From: Rubellimicrobium arenae
Lineage (GTDB): Bacteria; Pseudomonadota; Alphaproteobacteria; Rhodobacterales; Rhodobacteraceae
NCBI RefSeq assembly: GCF_017916275.1
Contig: NZ_JAFMST010000003.1
Coordinates: 124,001 to 188,000, forward strand
Length of the DNA: 64,000 nt
Direction of reading: 5' to 3'
Part shown: positions 24,498 to 34,005 of the stretch, one piece after another
Layout of the letters: every line of letters starts with the position of its first letter
Numbering within the stretch: position 1 is the stretch's first letter
Made by a program: the position numbers and the translations under genes
The notes under the pieces: model-generated
Told to the model about the DNA's origin: nothing
Seen by the model: the letters and a program-made list of their open reading frames with translations, nothing else
Database searches by the model: none

Positions 24498-27050
24498 TCA
24501 GGCGATCATGCGGCCGACCATCTCGGACAGGTCCCGCGACAGGCCGGGGGTGGCCTGAATTCGCTGGAGTTCCGCGGCGATAAGGCCCTGACGGGCTGCG
24601 TCAAGCCGACGCCAGGTGCTGAAGGCCGAGGACATCCGCGCGGCGGACAGCGGGTTGGCTCCGTCCAGCCGGATCAGCCAGTCGGCCAGAAGCCGGTAGC
24701 CCGCGCCCGTGGGATCGTGGAACCCGGCGGGGTTCCCGGACAGCGCGCCAAAGACCGAACGGAAGCGGTTCGGGTTCTTCCAGTCGAAGGCCGGGTGCCG
24801 GGTCAGCCGCTCTGCCGTCGCGACCGCCACCTCGGGCCGGGCCTGGCCCACCTGCAGCGCGAACCACTTGTCCATGACCAGCCGGTCATGACCCCAGCGG
24901 TCGTGGAAGATCCGAAGCTCCTCCGCTCCCTTGCCGATGGCCAGAAGCGAAGCGAGCGCGGCCACGCTCTGGGTCATGTTGTCGGCCGCCGCGAACTGCG
25001 CGCGGGCGCGGGCGCCGTCGTCCACGCGGGACAAGAGCGCCAGGGCGGCGTTGGCCAGCGACCGCCGGCCGACCGCGTCCGGGTCCGGCGAATAGGGGCC
25101 CGGGACCTGCCCTTCCTCGAAGAGCGCGGGCAGCAGATCGGGCAGGGACCGCGCGAGATGCAGGTCGACCGCCTCGTGGGCGTGGAAGATGGCGACAGGG
25201 TCGGGGGTCTGACCCTCATCGAAGAGGGCTTGGGCCGTTTCCTCCTGGGAGGGCCGGGCCAGGATGGTCGCCCGATAGGCTGGGGAGAGAGTCGTGTCCC
25301 GCAGGACGGCACGGAGCGACTCGGCCCAGGCCGCATCGATGCTCCGCCCGTCTAGCGCCGCCCGGATCGCCCGGCGGGCAAGGGTCTGGCCCGCCTCCCA
25401 GCGATTGAACTCGTCGGTGTCGTGGGCGAGGAGGAAGGCGGCTTCCCCCTCGGACGCCTGTCGGTCGAGCATGACCGGAGCCGAGAAATCGCGCAGGATC
25501 GACAGCACGGGCCGAGCCGCCAGGCCTTTGAAGGTAAAGCTCTGCCGGGGCTCGGTCAGCTCGAGGACCGTGGTGGGCACGACCTCGTCGCCGTTCGGGT
25601 TCAGCAGCCCGACGGCGACCGGGATCACCATCGGCTGCTTGCCGGGCTGGCCCGGGCTCGGAGGAAGGGTCTGCGTCAGATCGAGCCGGTAGGTGCCGTT
25701 CTCGTAGGACTCCTCGACCCTGACGCGCGGCGTGCCGGCCTGGGAGTACCAGAGCTTGAACTGCGCAAGGTCGCGGCCCGTGGCGTCCTCGAACACCCTG
25801 AGCCAGTCCTCGATGGTGGCGGCCTGGCCGTCGTGCCGCTCGAAGTAGAGGTCCAGCGCCTTGCGGTAGCCGTCCTCGCCCACGAGGCGCCTGAGCATCC
25901 CGATGACCTCGGCGCCCTTCTCATAGACGGTCAGGGTATAGAAGTTGTTGATCTCGACGAAGCTCTCGGGCCGGACGGGATGGGCGAGGGGGCCGTTGTC
26001 CTCGCGGAACTGGGCGGACCGGAGGAAGGCCGCGTCGTGGATCCGCTTCACGCCACGGCCGCGCAGGTCTCCGGTGAACTGCGCGTCCCGGAAGACGGTC
26101 AGCCCTTCCTTCAGCGACAGCTGGAACCAGTCGCGGCAGGTGATCCGGTTGCCCGTCCAGTTGTGGAAGTACTCGTGGGCGACGATCGCCTCGATCCGTT
26201 CGTAATTGGCGTCGGTCGCGGTATCGGGGGAGGCCAGGACGGCGGAGCTGTTGAAGATGTTCAGCCCCTTGTTCTCCATGGCGCCCATGTTGAAGTCGTC
26301 CACGGCCACGATGTTGAAGACATCGAGGTCGTACTCCCGCCCATAGGCCGTCTCGTCCCAGCGCATCGAGGTCTTGAGCGACTCCATGGCCCAGGCGCAC
26401 TTGCCCTCGTCGCCGGGGCGAACCCAGATGGCGAGGTCCACGGGGCGGCCGGACATGGTGGTGAAGCTGTCGCGATGGGCCAGAAGCTCCCCGGCCACCA
26501 GGGCGAACAGGTAGGACGGCTTGGGCCAGGGGTCGTGCCATTCGGCGAAGCCCGGGCCGGAGGGGCCTGGGTTGCCGTTCGACAGCAGCACCGGCAGGTC
26601 GCTCTCGATCCGGACGGTGAAGACGGCCATCACGTCGGGGCGGTCGGGATAGTAGGTGATGCGGCGAAAGCCCTCGGCCTCGCATTGCGTGCAGTACATG
26701 CCCCTGGACAGATAAAGCCCTTCCAGGCGTGTGTTGTCCTCGGGGTCGATCTCGACCACCGCCTCCCAGGTGAAGGCCCCGGCGGGGACCTCGCAGGTCA
26801 GGCCCTCGGGGGTGACGGCCGGCGTCACGGCGCGGCCGTCGATCCGGGCCTCGACCAGTCGAAGATCCTCGCCGTGCAGGAAGAAGGGCGCGGGCTGGGC
26901 ACCTTCGTTCGGACGAAATCGGATGCGCGAGGTGACGCGCGTTCCCCGTGGGGCCAGCGCAAAGGTCAGTTCTACGCCGTCTATGCTCCAGGGGAACGGA
27001 GTGTAGTCCTTCAGGTGGATCGTGCGTGGATCCGCCGTGCCGTCCGCCAT
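24498..27050 (-). CDS. pepN: Aminopeptidase N
   Basis: 850-residue M1 zinc aminopeptidase, close to the 870 of E. coli PepN. The exopeptidase motif GAMEN is at 256-260 and the zinc site HEYFHNW gives H292, E293 and H296, with the third ligand E315 in LKEGLTVF. The N-terminal beta domain and the C-terminal helical domain are complete. The ATG at 27050 follows GGAAGGGAG. It cleaves a broad range of peptides in the cytoplasm. Confidence 0.97.
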   Translation of the reverse strand: MADGTADPRTIHLKDYTPFPWSIDGVELTFALAPRGTRVTSRIRFRPNEGAQPAPFFLHGEDLRLVEARIDGRAVTPAVTPEGLTCEVPAGAFTWEAVVEIDPEDNTRLEGLYLSRGMYCTQCEAEGFRRITYYPDRPDVMAVFTVRIESDLPVLLSNGNPGPSGPGFAEWHDPWPKPSYLFALVAGELLAHRDSFTTMSGRPVDLAIWVRPGDEGKCAWAMESLKTSMRWDETAYGREYDLDVFNIVAVDDFNMGAMENKGLNIFNSSAVLASPDTATDANYERIEAIVAHEYFHNWTGNRITCRDWFQLSLKEGLTVFRDAQFTGDLRGRGVKRIHDAAFLRSAQFREDNGPLAHPVRPESFVEINNFYTLTVYEKGAEVIGMLRRLVGEDGYRKALDLYFERHDGQAATIEDWLRVFEDATGRDLAQFKLWYSQAGTPRVRVEESYENGTYRLDLTQTLPPSPGQPGKQPMVIPVAVGLLNPNGDEVVPTTVLELTEPRQSFTFKGLAARPVLSILRDFSAPVMLDRQASEGEAAFLLAHDTDEFNRWEAGQTLARRAIRAALDGRSIDAAWAESLRAVLRDTTLSPAYRATILARPSQEETAQALFDEGQTPDPVAIFHAHEAVDLHLARSLPDLLPALFEEGQVPGPYSPDPDAVGRRSLANAALALLSRVDDGARARAQFAAADNMTQSVAALASLLAIGKGAEELRIFHDRWGHDRLVMDKWFALQVGQARPEVAVATAERLTRHPAFDWKNPNRFRSVFGALSGNPAGFHDPTGAGYRLLADWLIRLDGANPLSAARMSSAFSTWRRLDAARQGLIAAELQRIQATPGLSRDLSEMVGRMIA

Positions 27051-27145
27051 GCTGCGCTCCCTTCCGGGTGAACAAATCCGAGGGCTCGGACGTTAGGGGG
27101 CTTGAAACCGGCCCGCAAGGCGGGCTCGCGAAGGAGGATTCAAGG

Positions 27146-27580
27146 ATGTCCGCACCCGACGGAGATCTCGAGAAACAAGCCCGGCATCACCGGGGGCCGC
27201 TCCAGGGGATGTTCGCCGTGGTGCTGTTCGCCCTGATCCTGCTGGCCCTTTTGGCCTTCTGGGCCTTCGGGCGCGGGGGCGATCCCGAGGGGCCCGAGGC
27301 GCAGGTGAACGACACGACCGGAACCGTGGCGCCGGCCGGGGCCGATACGGCGGGACCCAGCGCGAACGATTTCGCCAATGACGACGCCAATGCCGGCACG
27401 GCGACGACGCAGCCCGACCCCTCGGCCGTGACGGTCGCCCCCGAGACCGTGACCTCGCCCGACACCGGGGCCGGCAACCCGGCCGACACCGATCCGGGCG
27501 AAAGCCAGGCGGCCGAGCCCACGAACCCCGTGGATGCCCAGGGCGGCGCCGCGAGCGAAGAAGAGTCGCAGAACCAATAA
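27146..27580 (+). CDS. Single-pass membrane protein with low-complexity acidic tail
   Basis: 144 residues. A charged N-terminus (about 1-22) leads to one strong membrane helix (about 23-44, [20 protein letters not shown]); the remaining hundred residues are Asp/Thr/Ala/Pro-rich and probably disordered in the periplasm. No domain is recognised. The ATG at 27146 follows AAGGAGG. Base composition and codon use fit the neighbours. It ends at a hairpin terminator. Confidence 0.75.
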   Translation: MSAPDGDLEKQARHHRGPLQGMFAVVLFALILLALLAFWAFGRGGDPEGPEAQVNDTTGTVAPAGADTAGPSANDFANDDANAGTATTQPDPSAVTVAPETVTSPDTGAGNPADTDPGESQAAEPTNPVDAQGGAASEEESQNQ

Positions 27581-27603
27581 GGCAATCGTAAGAGACGATC
27601 CTG

Positions 27604-27629
27604 AAGGGGCGGCGCCGTGCCGCCCCTTT
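27604..27629 (+). terminator. Terminator after the membrane protein gene
   Basis: AAGGGGCGGC (27604-27613), loop GCCGT and GCCGCCCCTT (27619-27628) form a 10-bp stem continuing into TTTCC. It stands just 13 bp before the DUF2256 start codon, so it may also attenuate read-through into that gene. Confidence 0.7.
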
Positions 27630-27641
27630 CCGCATGGGGAC

Positions 27642-27806
27642 ATGATGCCGAAGATGCGCAGGAAATCCGACCTTCCCAGCAAGGTCTGCCCGGTCTGCGG
27701 ACGGCCCTTCACCTGGCGCAAGGCGTGGGAAAAGGTCTGGGAGGAGGTCGTCTATTGCTCGGACCGATGCCGGTCGCGGCGGTCGAAGGTCACTCGCCCA
27801 AGCTAG
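27642..27806 (+). CDS. DUF2256 domain-containing small zinc-ribbon-like protein
   Basis: 54 residues (53 if the ATG at 27645 is used). CPVCGRPF and [10 protein letters not shown] give four cysteines in CxxC...CxxxC form, the DUF2256 signature; the ends are basic. Function unknown; a small metal-binding protein. GGGGA stands a few bases upstream. The last 17 bp overlap the convergent SRPBCC gene. Confidence 0.85.
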   Translation: MMPKMRRKSDLPSKVCPVCGRPFTWRKAWEKVWEEVVYCSDRCRSRRSKVTRPS

Positions 27807-28233
27807 CGGCAAGCTTGGCCAAGGTTTCCTGGCCCCGGTCCTCGAACTGATAGCTGCGGGCCTCCGCGAGACGTTCCGGCGAGGGGAACCGCATGGTCTG
27901 CCGAAGACGCGTGCCGTCCCCTTCGGGATCCAGCGTGACCACCACCTCCAGAGGATCGCCAGAGCCTTCGCCGGCATCCATCAGGAAGGCGATCCGGGAA
28001 TGGGGGCGAAGCTCGGTCCAGCGATGGCGGTTGGCAAAGGTCATCCCGTGGCCGATCATGTCGAACAGCCATTCGCCTCCCTCGCGCACGTCGATGGAAT
28101 GGGTCCGGCAGGAGTAGCCCTCGGGGCCGAACCAGCGGGGGAGCGCGTCGGGATTCGTCCAGGCCTCATAGACCTGGACAGGACCGGCGCGGAAATGACG
28201 GGTGAGCGTGACGCTCAGGTCCTCGGCCGTCAT
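27790..28233 (-). CDS. SRPBCC (AHSA1-like) domain protein, distal gene
   Basis: 147-residue helix-grip fold protein. Characteristic stretches are [28 protein letters not shown] and the terminal [18 protein letters not shown]. Such proteins bind hydrophobic ligands in a central cavity; in ArsR-linked pairs the ligand is usually unknown. The ATG at 28233 overlaps the stop of the preceding gene by one base. Third gene of the arsR-SRPBCC-SRPBCC operon. Confidence 0.87.
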   Translation of the reverse strand: MTAEDLSVTLTRHFRAGPVQVYEAWTNPDALPRWFGPEGYSCRTHSIDVREGGEWLFDMIGHGMTFANRHRWTELRPHSRIAFLMDAGEGSGDPLEVVVTLDPEGDGTRLRQTMRFPSPERLAEARSYQFEDRGQETLAKLAASLGE

Positions 28234-28685
28234 CAGAGCGTCTCTGCAAGCCGGCCGAGCTGGTCGGCGGCGGTTCCCCAGCCCTGGGAGAAGCCCATTT
28301 CCTCGTGCCGGCGGGCGATCTCCTCGTTCGGGTGGCGGGCCACGACGTGATACTCCGTGCCGTCCGGGTGATCGCGCAGGGTGATCGTCGCGGTGAAGGG
28401 CAGGTCCACGTCGGTGGCGGGCCGCCAGCCCTCCATCAGGAGGTTGGTGAAGGCCAGGCGTTCGCCCGGCACGGCCTCGAGGATGACGCCGTCCCCGGGC
28501 ATGTCCTGGCCCATGTACCGGATCACGGTGAAGAAGCGTCCGCCGGGGCGGGGATCGATGATCGCCTCGACCGTCTCGGCCGGGGGCGGGGTGAACCACT
28601 TCTTGAGATGCTCGGCTTGGGTCCAGCACTCCCATACCTTGGCGCGTGGAGCCTTGAAGATGCGGGTGAGGGTCAGGTCAGCCAT
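28233..28685 (-). CDS. SRPBCC (AHSA1-like) domain protein, proximal gene
   Basis: 150-residue member of the same fold (LTRIFKAPRAKVWECWTQ, KKWFTPPPAET, ending MGFSQGWGTAADQLGRL). It differs from the next gene enough to suggest an old duplication or a heterodimer. It overlaps the end of the ArsR gene by 8 bp, so the three genes are one transcript. Likely controlled by that ArsR protein. Confidence 0.88.
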   Translation of the reverse strand: MADLTLTRIFKAPRAKVWECWTQAEHLKKWFTPPPAETVEAIIDPRPGGRFFTVIRYMGQDMPGDGVILEAVPGERLAFTNLLMEGWRPATDVDLPFTATITLRDHPDGTEYHVVARHPNEEIARRHEEMGFSQGWGTAADQLGRLAETL

Positions 28686-29022
28686 GGTCGTCAGGTCCTT
28701 TGGTGAGGGTGGCCAGGTAGTCTTCGAGCCGGTCGTGCCGGCCCTCCCAGAGGAGCCGCTGCTCCTCCATCCAGGTGCGTGCCGGGGCCAGTGCCCCGAC
28801 CCTGAGCGTGCAGGTCCGGATCCGGCCCTGCTTGGTCGTCTCGATCAGGCCGCCATCCTCCAGCTTGCGAAGATGCTGAAGGAAGGAGGGCAGCGCCATG
28901 TCGAACGGAGCTGCCAGGTCGGTCACCGTCGCCGGCCCATGGGCCAGCCGGGCCAGGATCGCCCGCCGGGTGGGATCGGCGAGGTTCTGGAAAAGGGCGT
29001 CGAGCTCCTGATTGTTAGCCAT
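28678..29022 (-). CDS. ArsR family transcriptional regulator
   Basis: 114-residue winged-helix repressor: LADPTRRAILARLAHGPATV then MALPSFLQHLRKLEDGGLI as the DNA-binding core. No CxC metal site is seen, so it is probably not an arsenic or metal sensor; it belongs with the ArsR proteins paired to SRPBCC genes. I use the ATG at 29022 (MANNQ); an ATG at 29046 is also in frame but lies upstream of the operator arm. The operator palindrome at 29011-29034 covers the start codon. Confidence 0.88.
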   Translation of the reverse strand: MANNQELDALFQNLADPTRRAILARLAHGPATVTDLAAPFDMALPSFLQHLRKLEDGGLIETTKQGRIRTCTLRVGALAPARTWMEEQRLLWEGRHDRLEDYLATLTKGPDDHG

Positions 29023-29034
29023 GAGACTAACTAT
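29011..29034. promoter_or_regulatory. Candidate ArsR operator over the arsR start codon
   Basis: ATTGTTAG (29011-29018) and CTAACTAT (29027-29034) are inverted with 7 of 8 bases paired, separated by 8 bp that include the arsR start codon. ArsR repressors commonly bind such AT-rich palindromes at their own promoter. Confidence 0.5.
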
Positions 29035-29058
29035 CATGCCGGCCAAAAGCGATCAAGC

Positions 29059-29086
29059 CGAAACTGAGGTGTATGCCTAAGTTTCG
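29059..29086. promoter_or_regulatory. Palindrome between arsR and malate synthase genes
   Basis: CGAAACTGAGG (29059-29069) and CCTAAGTTTCG (29076-29086) form an 11-bp inverted repeat with a single mismatch and a 6-bp centre. Both flanking genes start from this gap, so it is a protein site or leader structure, not a terminator. It is the natural candidate for control of glcB. Confidence 0.5.
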
Positions 29087-29152
29087 ACGCGAGGTTGCCT
29101 GACCGCCCGTCCTGATCTACCCATTCGGCGGGAATTGGCTCAGGGGGAAGCG

Positions 29153-31327
29153 ATGGGGCAGCGTGTCGAACGGTCCGGTCTTCGCGTGGACGAGGTGCTG
29201 GCGCGCTTCATCGAGGAGCGTGCTCTGCCCGGGACAGAGGTTTCGCCTGATGCGTTCTGGGCCGGCCTGTCAGGGCTGATTCACGAACTCGGGCCGCGAA
29301 ACCGGGCTCTGCTGGCCCGCCGGGAGCAGCTTCAGTCGCAGATCGACGACTGGCACATCGCCCAGGGCGGCGCCGAGCACGACCCTGTGGACTACGAAAC
29401 CTTCCTCCGCGAGATCGGCTACTTGGTGCCCGAGGGACCGGACTTCACGATCGAGACCCCGCCGACCGATCCCGAGATCGCCCGCGTCGCGGGCCCGCAA
29501 CTCGTGGTGCCGGTGACCAACGCGCGGTTCGCCCTGAACGCCGCCAATGCGCGCTGGGGCTCGCTCTATGATGCGCTCTACGGGACCGACGCTCTTGGGG
29601 ATCTGCCCGCCAAGGGGGCCTATGACCCGGAACGCGGCGCGCGGGTGATGGCCTGGGCCAAGGACCACCTCGACCGTGTCGTGCCGCTGGCCGGCGCATC
29701 GTGGCGCGACGTCGTCCACCTCGGCGTGGATCCGCAGGGCCTGCGGATCGAGGTGGCCGGCGACGGCGGGCAGCGCCGCCCGGTGGGCCTGTCCGATCCG
29801 GGCCAGTTCGCGGGCTGGTCCGGGGATCAGGGCGCGGTTCGGGTGGTCCTGCGGGCCAACGGCCTCCTGATCGAGCTGGTCGTCGACCCCGCGACCCCGA
29901 TCGGGGCTTCGGACCCGGCGGGCCTGTCCGACGTCGTGCTCGAATCCGCGCTGTCCACCATCATGGACTGCGAGGACTCGGTCGCCTGCGTGGACGCCGA
30001 GGACAAGGTCCTGGCCTATGGCAACTGGTTGGGCCTGATGCGCGGTGACCTCGAGGAAACCTTCGAGAAGGGCGGGCGCATGATGACCCGCCGGATGAAC
30101 CCCGATCGCCACTGGACCGGCGCGGACGGACAGCCGCTTCGGGCCAAGGGGCGTTCGCTGCTTTTGGTGCGGAACGTGGGCCACCTCATGACCACGCCCG
30201 CGATCCTGGACCGCGACGGGCAGGAGGCCCACGAGGGTCTCATGGATGCGATGGTGACGGTGCTTTGCGCGCTGCACGACCTCCGCCGCGAGGGTGGGCC
30301 CCGCAACACGTCGACGGGCTCGGTCTACGTGGTGAAGCCCAAGATGCACGGGCCCGAGGAGGTCGCCTTCGCCTGCGAGATCTTCGACCGGGTCGAGTCC
30401 ACGCTGGACCTGCCGCGGCTGACCGTGAAGCTCGGCATCATGGACGAGGAGCGCCGCACCTCGGCCAACCTCAAGGAGTGCATCCGCGCCGCGAAGGAGC
30501 GCGTGGCCTTCATCAACACGGGCTTCCTCGATCGCACCGGGGACGAGATCCACACCTCCATGGAAGCCGGCCCGATGGTGCCCAAGGGGGACATGAAGGC
30601 CCAGCCCTGGATCCGGTCCTACGAGGAGCGGAACGTCGATATCGGGCTGGCCTGCGGCTTGCGCGGCAAGGCGCAGATCGGCAAGGGCATGTGGGCGGCG
30701 CCCGATCTCATGGCCGCGATGCTCCGGGACAAGATCGCGCATCCGAAGGCCGGGGCGAATTGCGCCTGGGTGCCGTCGCCCACGGCCGCGACGCTGCACG
30801 CGACCCACTATCACATCGTGGATGTCGCCGCCCGTCAGGAGGAGATCGCAGCAGGCGGCGCGCGGGGCACGCTGCGCGATCTGCTGACGATCCCCGTCCT
30901 GGGCGGCCGCAACCTGTCCGAGGCCGAGGTCGACTCCGAGGTCGACAACAACGTCCAAGGGATCCTGGGCTATGTGGTGCGCTGGATCGACCAGGGCATC
31001 GGTTGCTCCAAGGTGCCGGACATCCATGACATCGGCCTGATGGAGGACCGCGCAACCTGCCGCATCTCCTCGCAGGCCCTGGCGAACTGGCTTCACCATG
31101 GCCTCGTGGACGAGCCGCGTGTCATGGTGGCGCTGCGCCGAATGGCGGTGGTGGTGGACCGGCAGAACGAGGGTGATCCGCTGTATCGGCCCATGTCGCC
31201 GAATTTCGACGGCGTGGCGTTCCAGGCAGCCTGCGACCTGATCTTCAAGGGCCGGATCCAGCCTTCGGGTTATACGGAACCGGTGCTGCATCGGCGCCGC
31301 GCAGAACGGAAACTCGCCGGGTCATAA
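29153..31327 (+). CDS. glcB: Malate synthase G
   Basis: 724-residue enzyme that condenses glyoxylate with acetyl-CoA to malate, matching E. coli GlcB (723). Conserved segments include the metal/active-site region [55 protein letters not shown], and [18 protein letters not shown]. The ATG at 29153 follows AGGGGGAAG; a TTG at 29135 is in frame. No isocitrate lyase is nearby, so it may serve glyoxylate from other routes (glycolate, ethylmalonyl-CoA pathway). Confidence 0.97.
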   Translation: MGQRVERSGLRVDEVLARFIEERALPGTEVSPDAFWAGLSGLIHELGPRNRALLARREQLQSQIDDWHIAQGGAEHDPVDYETFLREIGYLVPEGPDFTIETPPTDPEIARVAGPQLVVPVTNARFALNAANARWGSLYDALYGTDALGDLPAKGAYDPERGARVMAWAKDHLDRVVPLAGASWRDVVHLGVDPQGLRIEVAGDGGQRRPVGLSDPGQFAGWSGDQGAVRVVLRANGLLIELVVDPATPIGASDPAGLSDVVLESALSTIMDCEDSVACVDAEDKVLAYGNWLGLMRGDLEETFEKGGRMMTRRMNPDRHWTGADGQPLRAKGRSLLLVRNVGHLMTTPAILDRDGQEAHEGLMDAMVTVLCALHDLRREGGPRNTSTGSVYVVKPKMHGPEEVAFACEIFDRVESTLDLPRLTVKLGIMDEERRTSANLKECIRAAKERVAFINTGFLDRTGDEIHTSMEAGPMVPKGDMKAQPWIRSYEERNVDIGLACGLRGKAQIGKGMWAAPDLMAAMLRDKIAHPKAGANCAWVPSPTAATLHATHYHIVDVAARQEEIAAGGARGTLRDLLTIPVLGGRNLSEAEVDSEVDNNVQGILGYVVRWIDQGIGCSKVPDIHDIGLMEDRATCRISSQALANWLHHGLVDEPRVMVALRRMAVVVDRQNEGDPLYRPMSPNFDGVAFQAACDLIFKGRIQPSGYTEPVLHRRRAERKLAGS

Positions 31328-31511
31328 CCCGGGCGACTCCTGCCTTGGAATAATCCGCAGTTCGGCCTTCCAGAGCCCTCGGGGGGCGAACTGCAACAGT
31401 GATTCCAGAAACGGTGAGTCGCGTTTTCGACCGACGTGCTATCCTGGACAAAAGATATAGGCTTGAACCCGCTCCAAATTATCTGGGCGTCAGTTCAAAA
31501 GTACTAGGAAC

Positions 31512-32360
31512 ATGTTTGGTCAACTCCCGTCGATCCAGACTTTCTGGCACGGCCCGCGTCTGAGTGCCTGGGCCGCTGCCTGTCTCAAGTCATTCGTCAA
31601 TCAACGCCATGATGTCGTCGTGTTCTCCTACGATCGGGATCTGGAAGTTCCGGACGGCATTCGCGTCGAGCCTGCAGATGCCATTCTCCCGAAGTCCGAA
31701 CTCTTCATCTACAACCGGGGATTGGGGAAAGGCAGCGTGGCTGTCTTCTCCGACTGGTTCCGATACCGGATGCTCCATGAGAGGGGCGGCTACTGGGTCG
31801 ATACCGACGTCCTTTGCCTGCAGCCCTTCCCGGCCTTCGATACGGTCACGGTCGGGCGGGAAGATGCGATCCGGCTCAATAATGCGGTGATCTATGCGCC
31901 TGCCGGCGACCCCATGTTCCTGCACGCCTACGAACGGGCCCGGGACATGGGCCCCGACGCGCCGTGGGGACTGGCCGGGCCGGTTCTGCTCACCAGCCTC
32001 GCGACGTCGGGGAAGTTCGATGTGCGCGTCATGGACCCCAGCGCCTTCTATCCGGTTCACTGGAGCCGGGTGGTCACCGATCTCCTCCTGCCGTCGCGCC
32101 TTCGCCAGGCCGAGGCCCAATGCGCCGGCAGCCTGGGGGTCCACCTGTACAACGAGCTGTTCCGGCGGGCGCGTGTCGACGTGAATCGCATGCCTCCGCG
32201 GGGCAGCTACTTGGATCGTCAGTTCCAGCAGATCCTTGGCCCTGACGAGGTCAGCCCCCGGCTCAACCCTCTCGACGTCCGCCGGCGGAACGCCTTGGCG
32301 GTGCTGAACCGAAAGGCTCATGGGGCCATGCGGCGCTTCCGCGCGCTGGTGCCGGGCTAG
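31512..32360 (+). CDS. Glycosyltransferase with DXD motif (GT32/TcdA-like fold)
   Basis: 282-residue protein. The N-terminal IQTFWHGPRLSAWAAACLKSF and the motif ERGGYWVDTDVLCL (DXD, metal and sugar-nucleotide binding, about residues 93-106) identify a GT-A fold capsular or mannosyl-type transferase. The upstream 184 bp are AT-richer than the surroundings and the gene has no partner on either side, which hints at acquisition by transfer. No membrane helix is seen. The acceptor is unknown. Confidence 0.85.
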   Translation: MFGQLPSIQTFWHGPRLSAWAAACLKSFVNQRHDVVVFSYDRDLEVPDGIRVEPADAILPKSELFIYNRGLGKGSVAVFSDWFRYRMLHERGGYWVDTDVLCLQPFPAFDTVTVGREDAIRLNNAVIYAPAGDPMFLHAYERARDMGPDAPWGLAGPVLLTSLATSGKFDVRVMDPSAFYPVHWSRVVTDLLLPSRLRQAEAQCAGSLGVHLYNELFRRARVDVNRMPPRGSYLDRQFQQILGPDEVSPRLNPLDVRRRNALAVLNRKAHGAMRRFRALVPG

Positions 32361-32491
32361 GACGCCTATCGGCGCGGCATCCTGCCCTGGCTCTGGTCAA
32401 AGGGGTGCCGCACGCGCCGGGGCGCGACAAAGATGGCACCATGGTCTTCCTAACGGCTGGCCGGGCGCTTACCTTCCCGGAGGATAGCAGG

Positions 32492-33280
32492 ATGCATGCC
32501 ATGCCACGTCACAGGTCCGTTGTCGGGATCATCTCCAACAGCCACCTCATCAACGACGAATACCCGGCGCACGCCGGAGGGGCGATGAACTCGTCGGCGG
32601 TGGCCCATGTCTCCGACTGCCTGCCGCTCCTCATCCCGGCCGATCCATCCCTGGTCACGGTCGAGGAACTGCTCGACGTCTGCGACGGCTTCCTCCTGAC
32701 GGGCGGGCGTCCCAACGTCCACCCGGAGGAGTATGGCGAGGAGGAGACCCCGGCCCACGGCAGCTTCGACCGGTCCCGCGATGCCGTCACCTTGCCGCTG
32801 ATCCGCGCCTGCGTGGAGCGGGGGCAGCCCTTCCTGGGCGTGTGCCGCGGCTTCCAGGAGGTCAACGTCGCGCTCGGCGGCACGCTCTATGCCGAGATCC
32901 GCGACCTCCCGGGCCGCGACAATCACAGGATGCCCCCGAACGGCACCCTCGAGGAGAAGTTCGCGCTTCGTCACAAGGTGTCCTTCACCGAGGGGGGGCC
33001 CTTTCACCGGCTCATGGGCGCGCGGGAGGTGATGACGAATACGCTTCATGGCCAGGGCATCAAGAACCCCGGGCCGCGCATCGTCGTCGACGGCGTCGCG
33101 CCCGATGGCACGCCCGAGGCGATCTATGTCCGGGGCGCGCCAGGCTTCACGCTGGCCGTGCAATGGCACCCCGAGTGGAATGCCGCGAACGACCCGGTCT
33201 CGCGCCCCTTGTTCCAGGCCTTCGGAGCCGCGGTGCACGACTGGGCGGCGGGGCGGCAGAGGACGCTCAGACGAGCCTGA
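32492..33280 (+). CDS. Class I glutamine amidotransferase-like gamma-glutamyl hydrolase (C26, PuuD type)
   Basis: 262 residues. The nucleophile Cys118 is in FLGVCRGFQE and the His/Glu pair in AVQWHPEW near residue 223; GFLLTGGRPNVHP and NTLHGQGI are typical of the peptidase C26 group that hydrolyses gamma-glutamyl-GABA and similar conjugates. It may take part in polyamine breakdown, but no other puu genes are here. The ATG at 32492 stands 8 nt after GGAGG. Confidence 0.9.
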   Translation: MHAMPRHRSVVGIISNSHLINDEYPAHAGGAMNSSAVAHVSDCLPLLIPADPSLVTVEELLDVCDGFLLTGGRPNVHPEEYGEEETPAHGSFDRSRDAVTLPLIRACVERGQPFLGVCRGFQEVNVALGGTLYAEIRDLPGRDNHRMPPNGTLEEKFALRHKVSFTEGGPFHRLMGAREVMTNTLHGQGIKNPGPRIVVDGVAPDGTPEAIYVRGAPGFTLAVQWHPEWNAANDPVSRPLFQAFGAAVHDWAAGRQRTLRRA

Positions 33281-34005
33281 TCGAGCTTAATCTAACGTTA
33301 GGCGAATCGCCCGATTCGTGTTAACCTACTCTCGTTCATGTGCGGGACAGGTTACCGAGTTGGGCGGCCGGGCCTTGGTTTCCAAGTTGAATGGCAGCGC
33401 CGGTTTGGCGGTGCCGGTTGTGGTTGGCCTGGCCGCTATCAGCCCGTTGGCGTGATCGAAAGGCTGATGCCAAGGCCTGAAACGGCATCGCCTGCGTGAT
33501 CGTGGCCGATCGTTGGCCCTTCGCCCAGGATCCCAAAGACCGGTCTGTTCGACACTGGGCTCCTGGTGAGCCGGCGCAGCCGCCCGTCTCTTCAGTCCGG
33601 GGGCTGATCACCTTCACGGCGGCTTGCGTCGAAGCCTTGGTTGCAGCGGGTAGCGCGTCGAGGCCTTCGCGCAGCCGGGCCTTGGGAGCTGACTCTTCAA
33701 TGGCCCGGGGGCAGACCGGCGCGCGGGCCGGGCGGGAGCAGGTCCGCCCTCCATGGACTTGGTCCGGCAACTCACCGGCAGCGGCCAGCCACGGACGAGC
33801 TTCCGGCCGAGCGGATCGGCCACGCGGCCGGCGGCCGGCTCCAGGCGCTTCCGAGGCCGAGCCTGCCCGGGCGATCCGGTCTCCGGTTCGGAGGCGCCGC
33901 GCGACCGCGCGTCCCTCCGTCTCGTTCTTTCCGATTCCGGAAGCGCATGGGCTTGAGGGGGGCTGCGCTGGCGATATAGTCGGGCTCCAAACCAAGGGGG
34001 GAGCC
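33281..34005. other. 725-bp interval without a recognisable gene
   Basis: Open frames cross it on both strands, but none shows a conserved domain. The left end has a 10-bp palindrome CTAACGTTAG (33292-33301) and then the hairpin CGAATC-GCCC-GATTCG (33303-33318), possibly ending the preceding gene. The centre may be a decayed mobile or coding element, but I see no transposase motif or terminal repeats. Confidence 0.5.
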
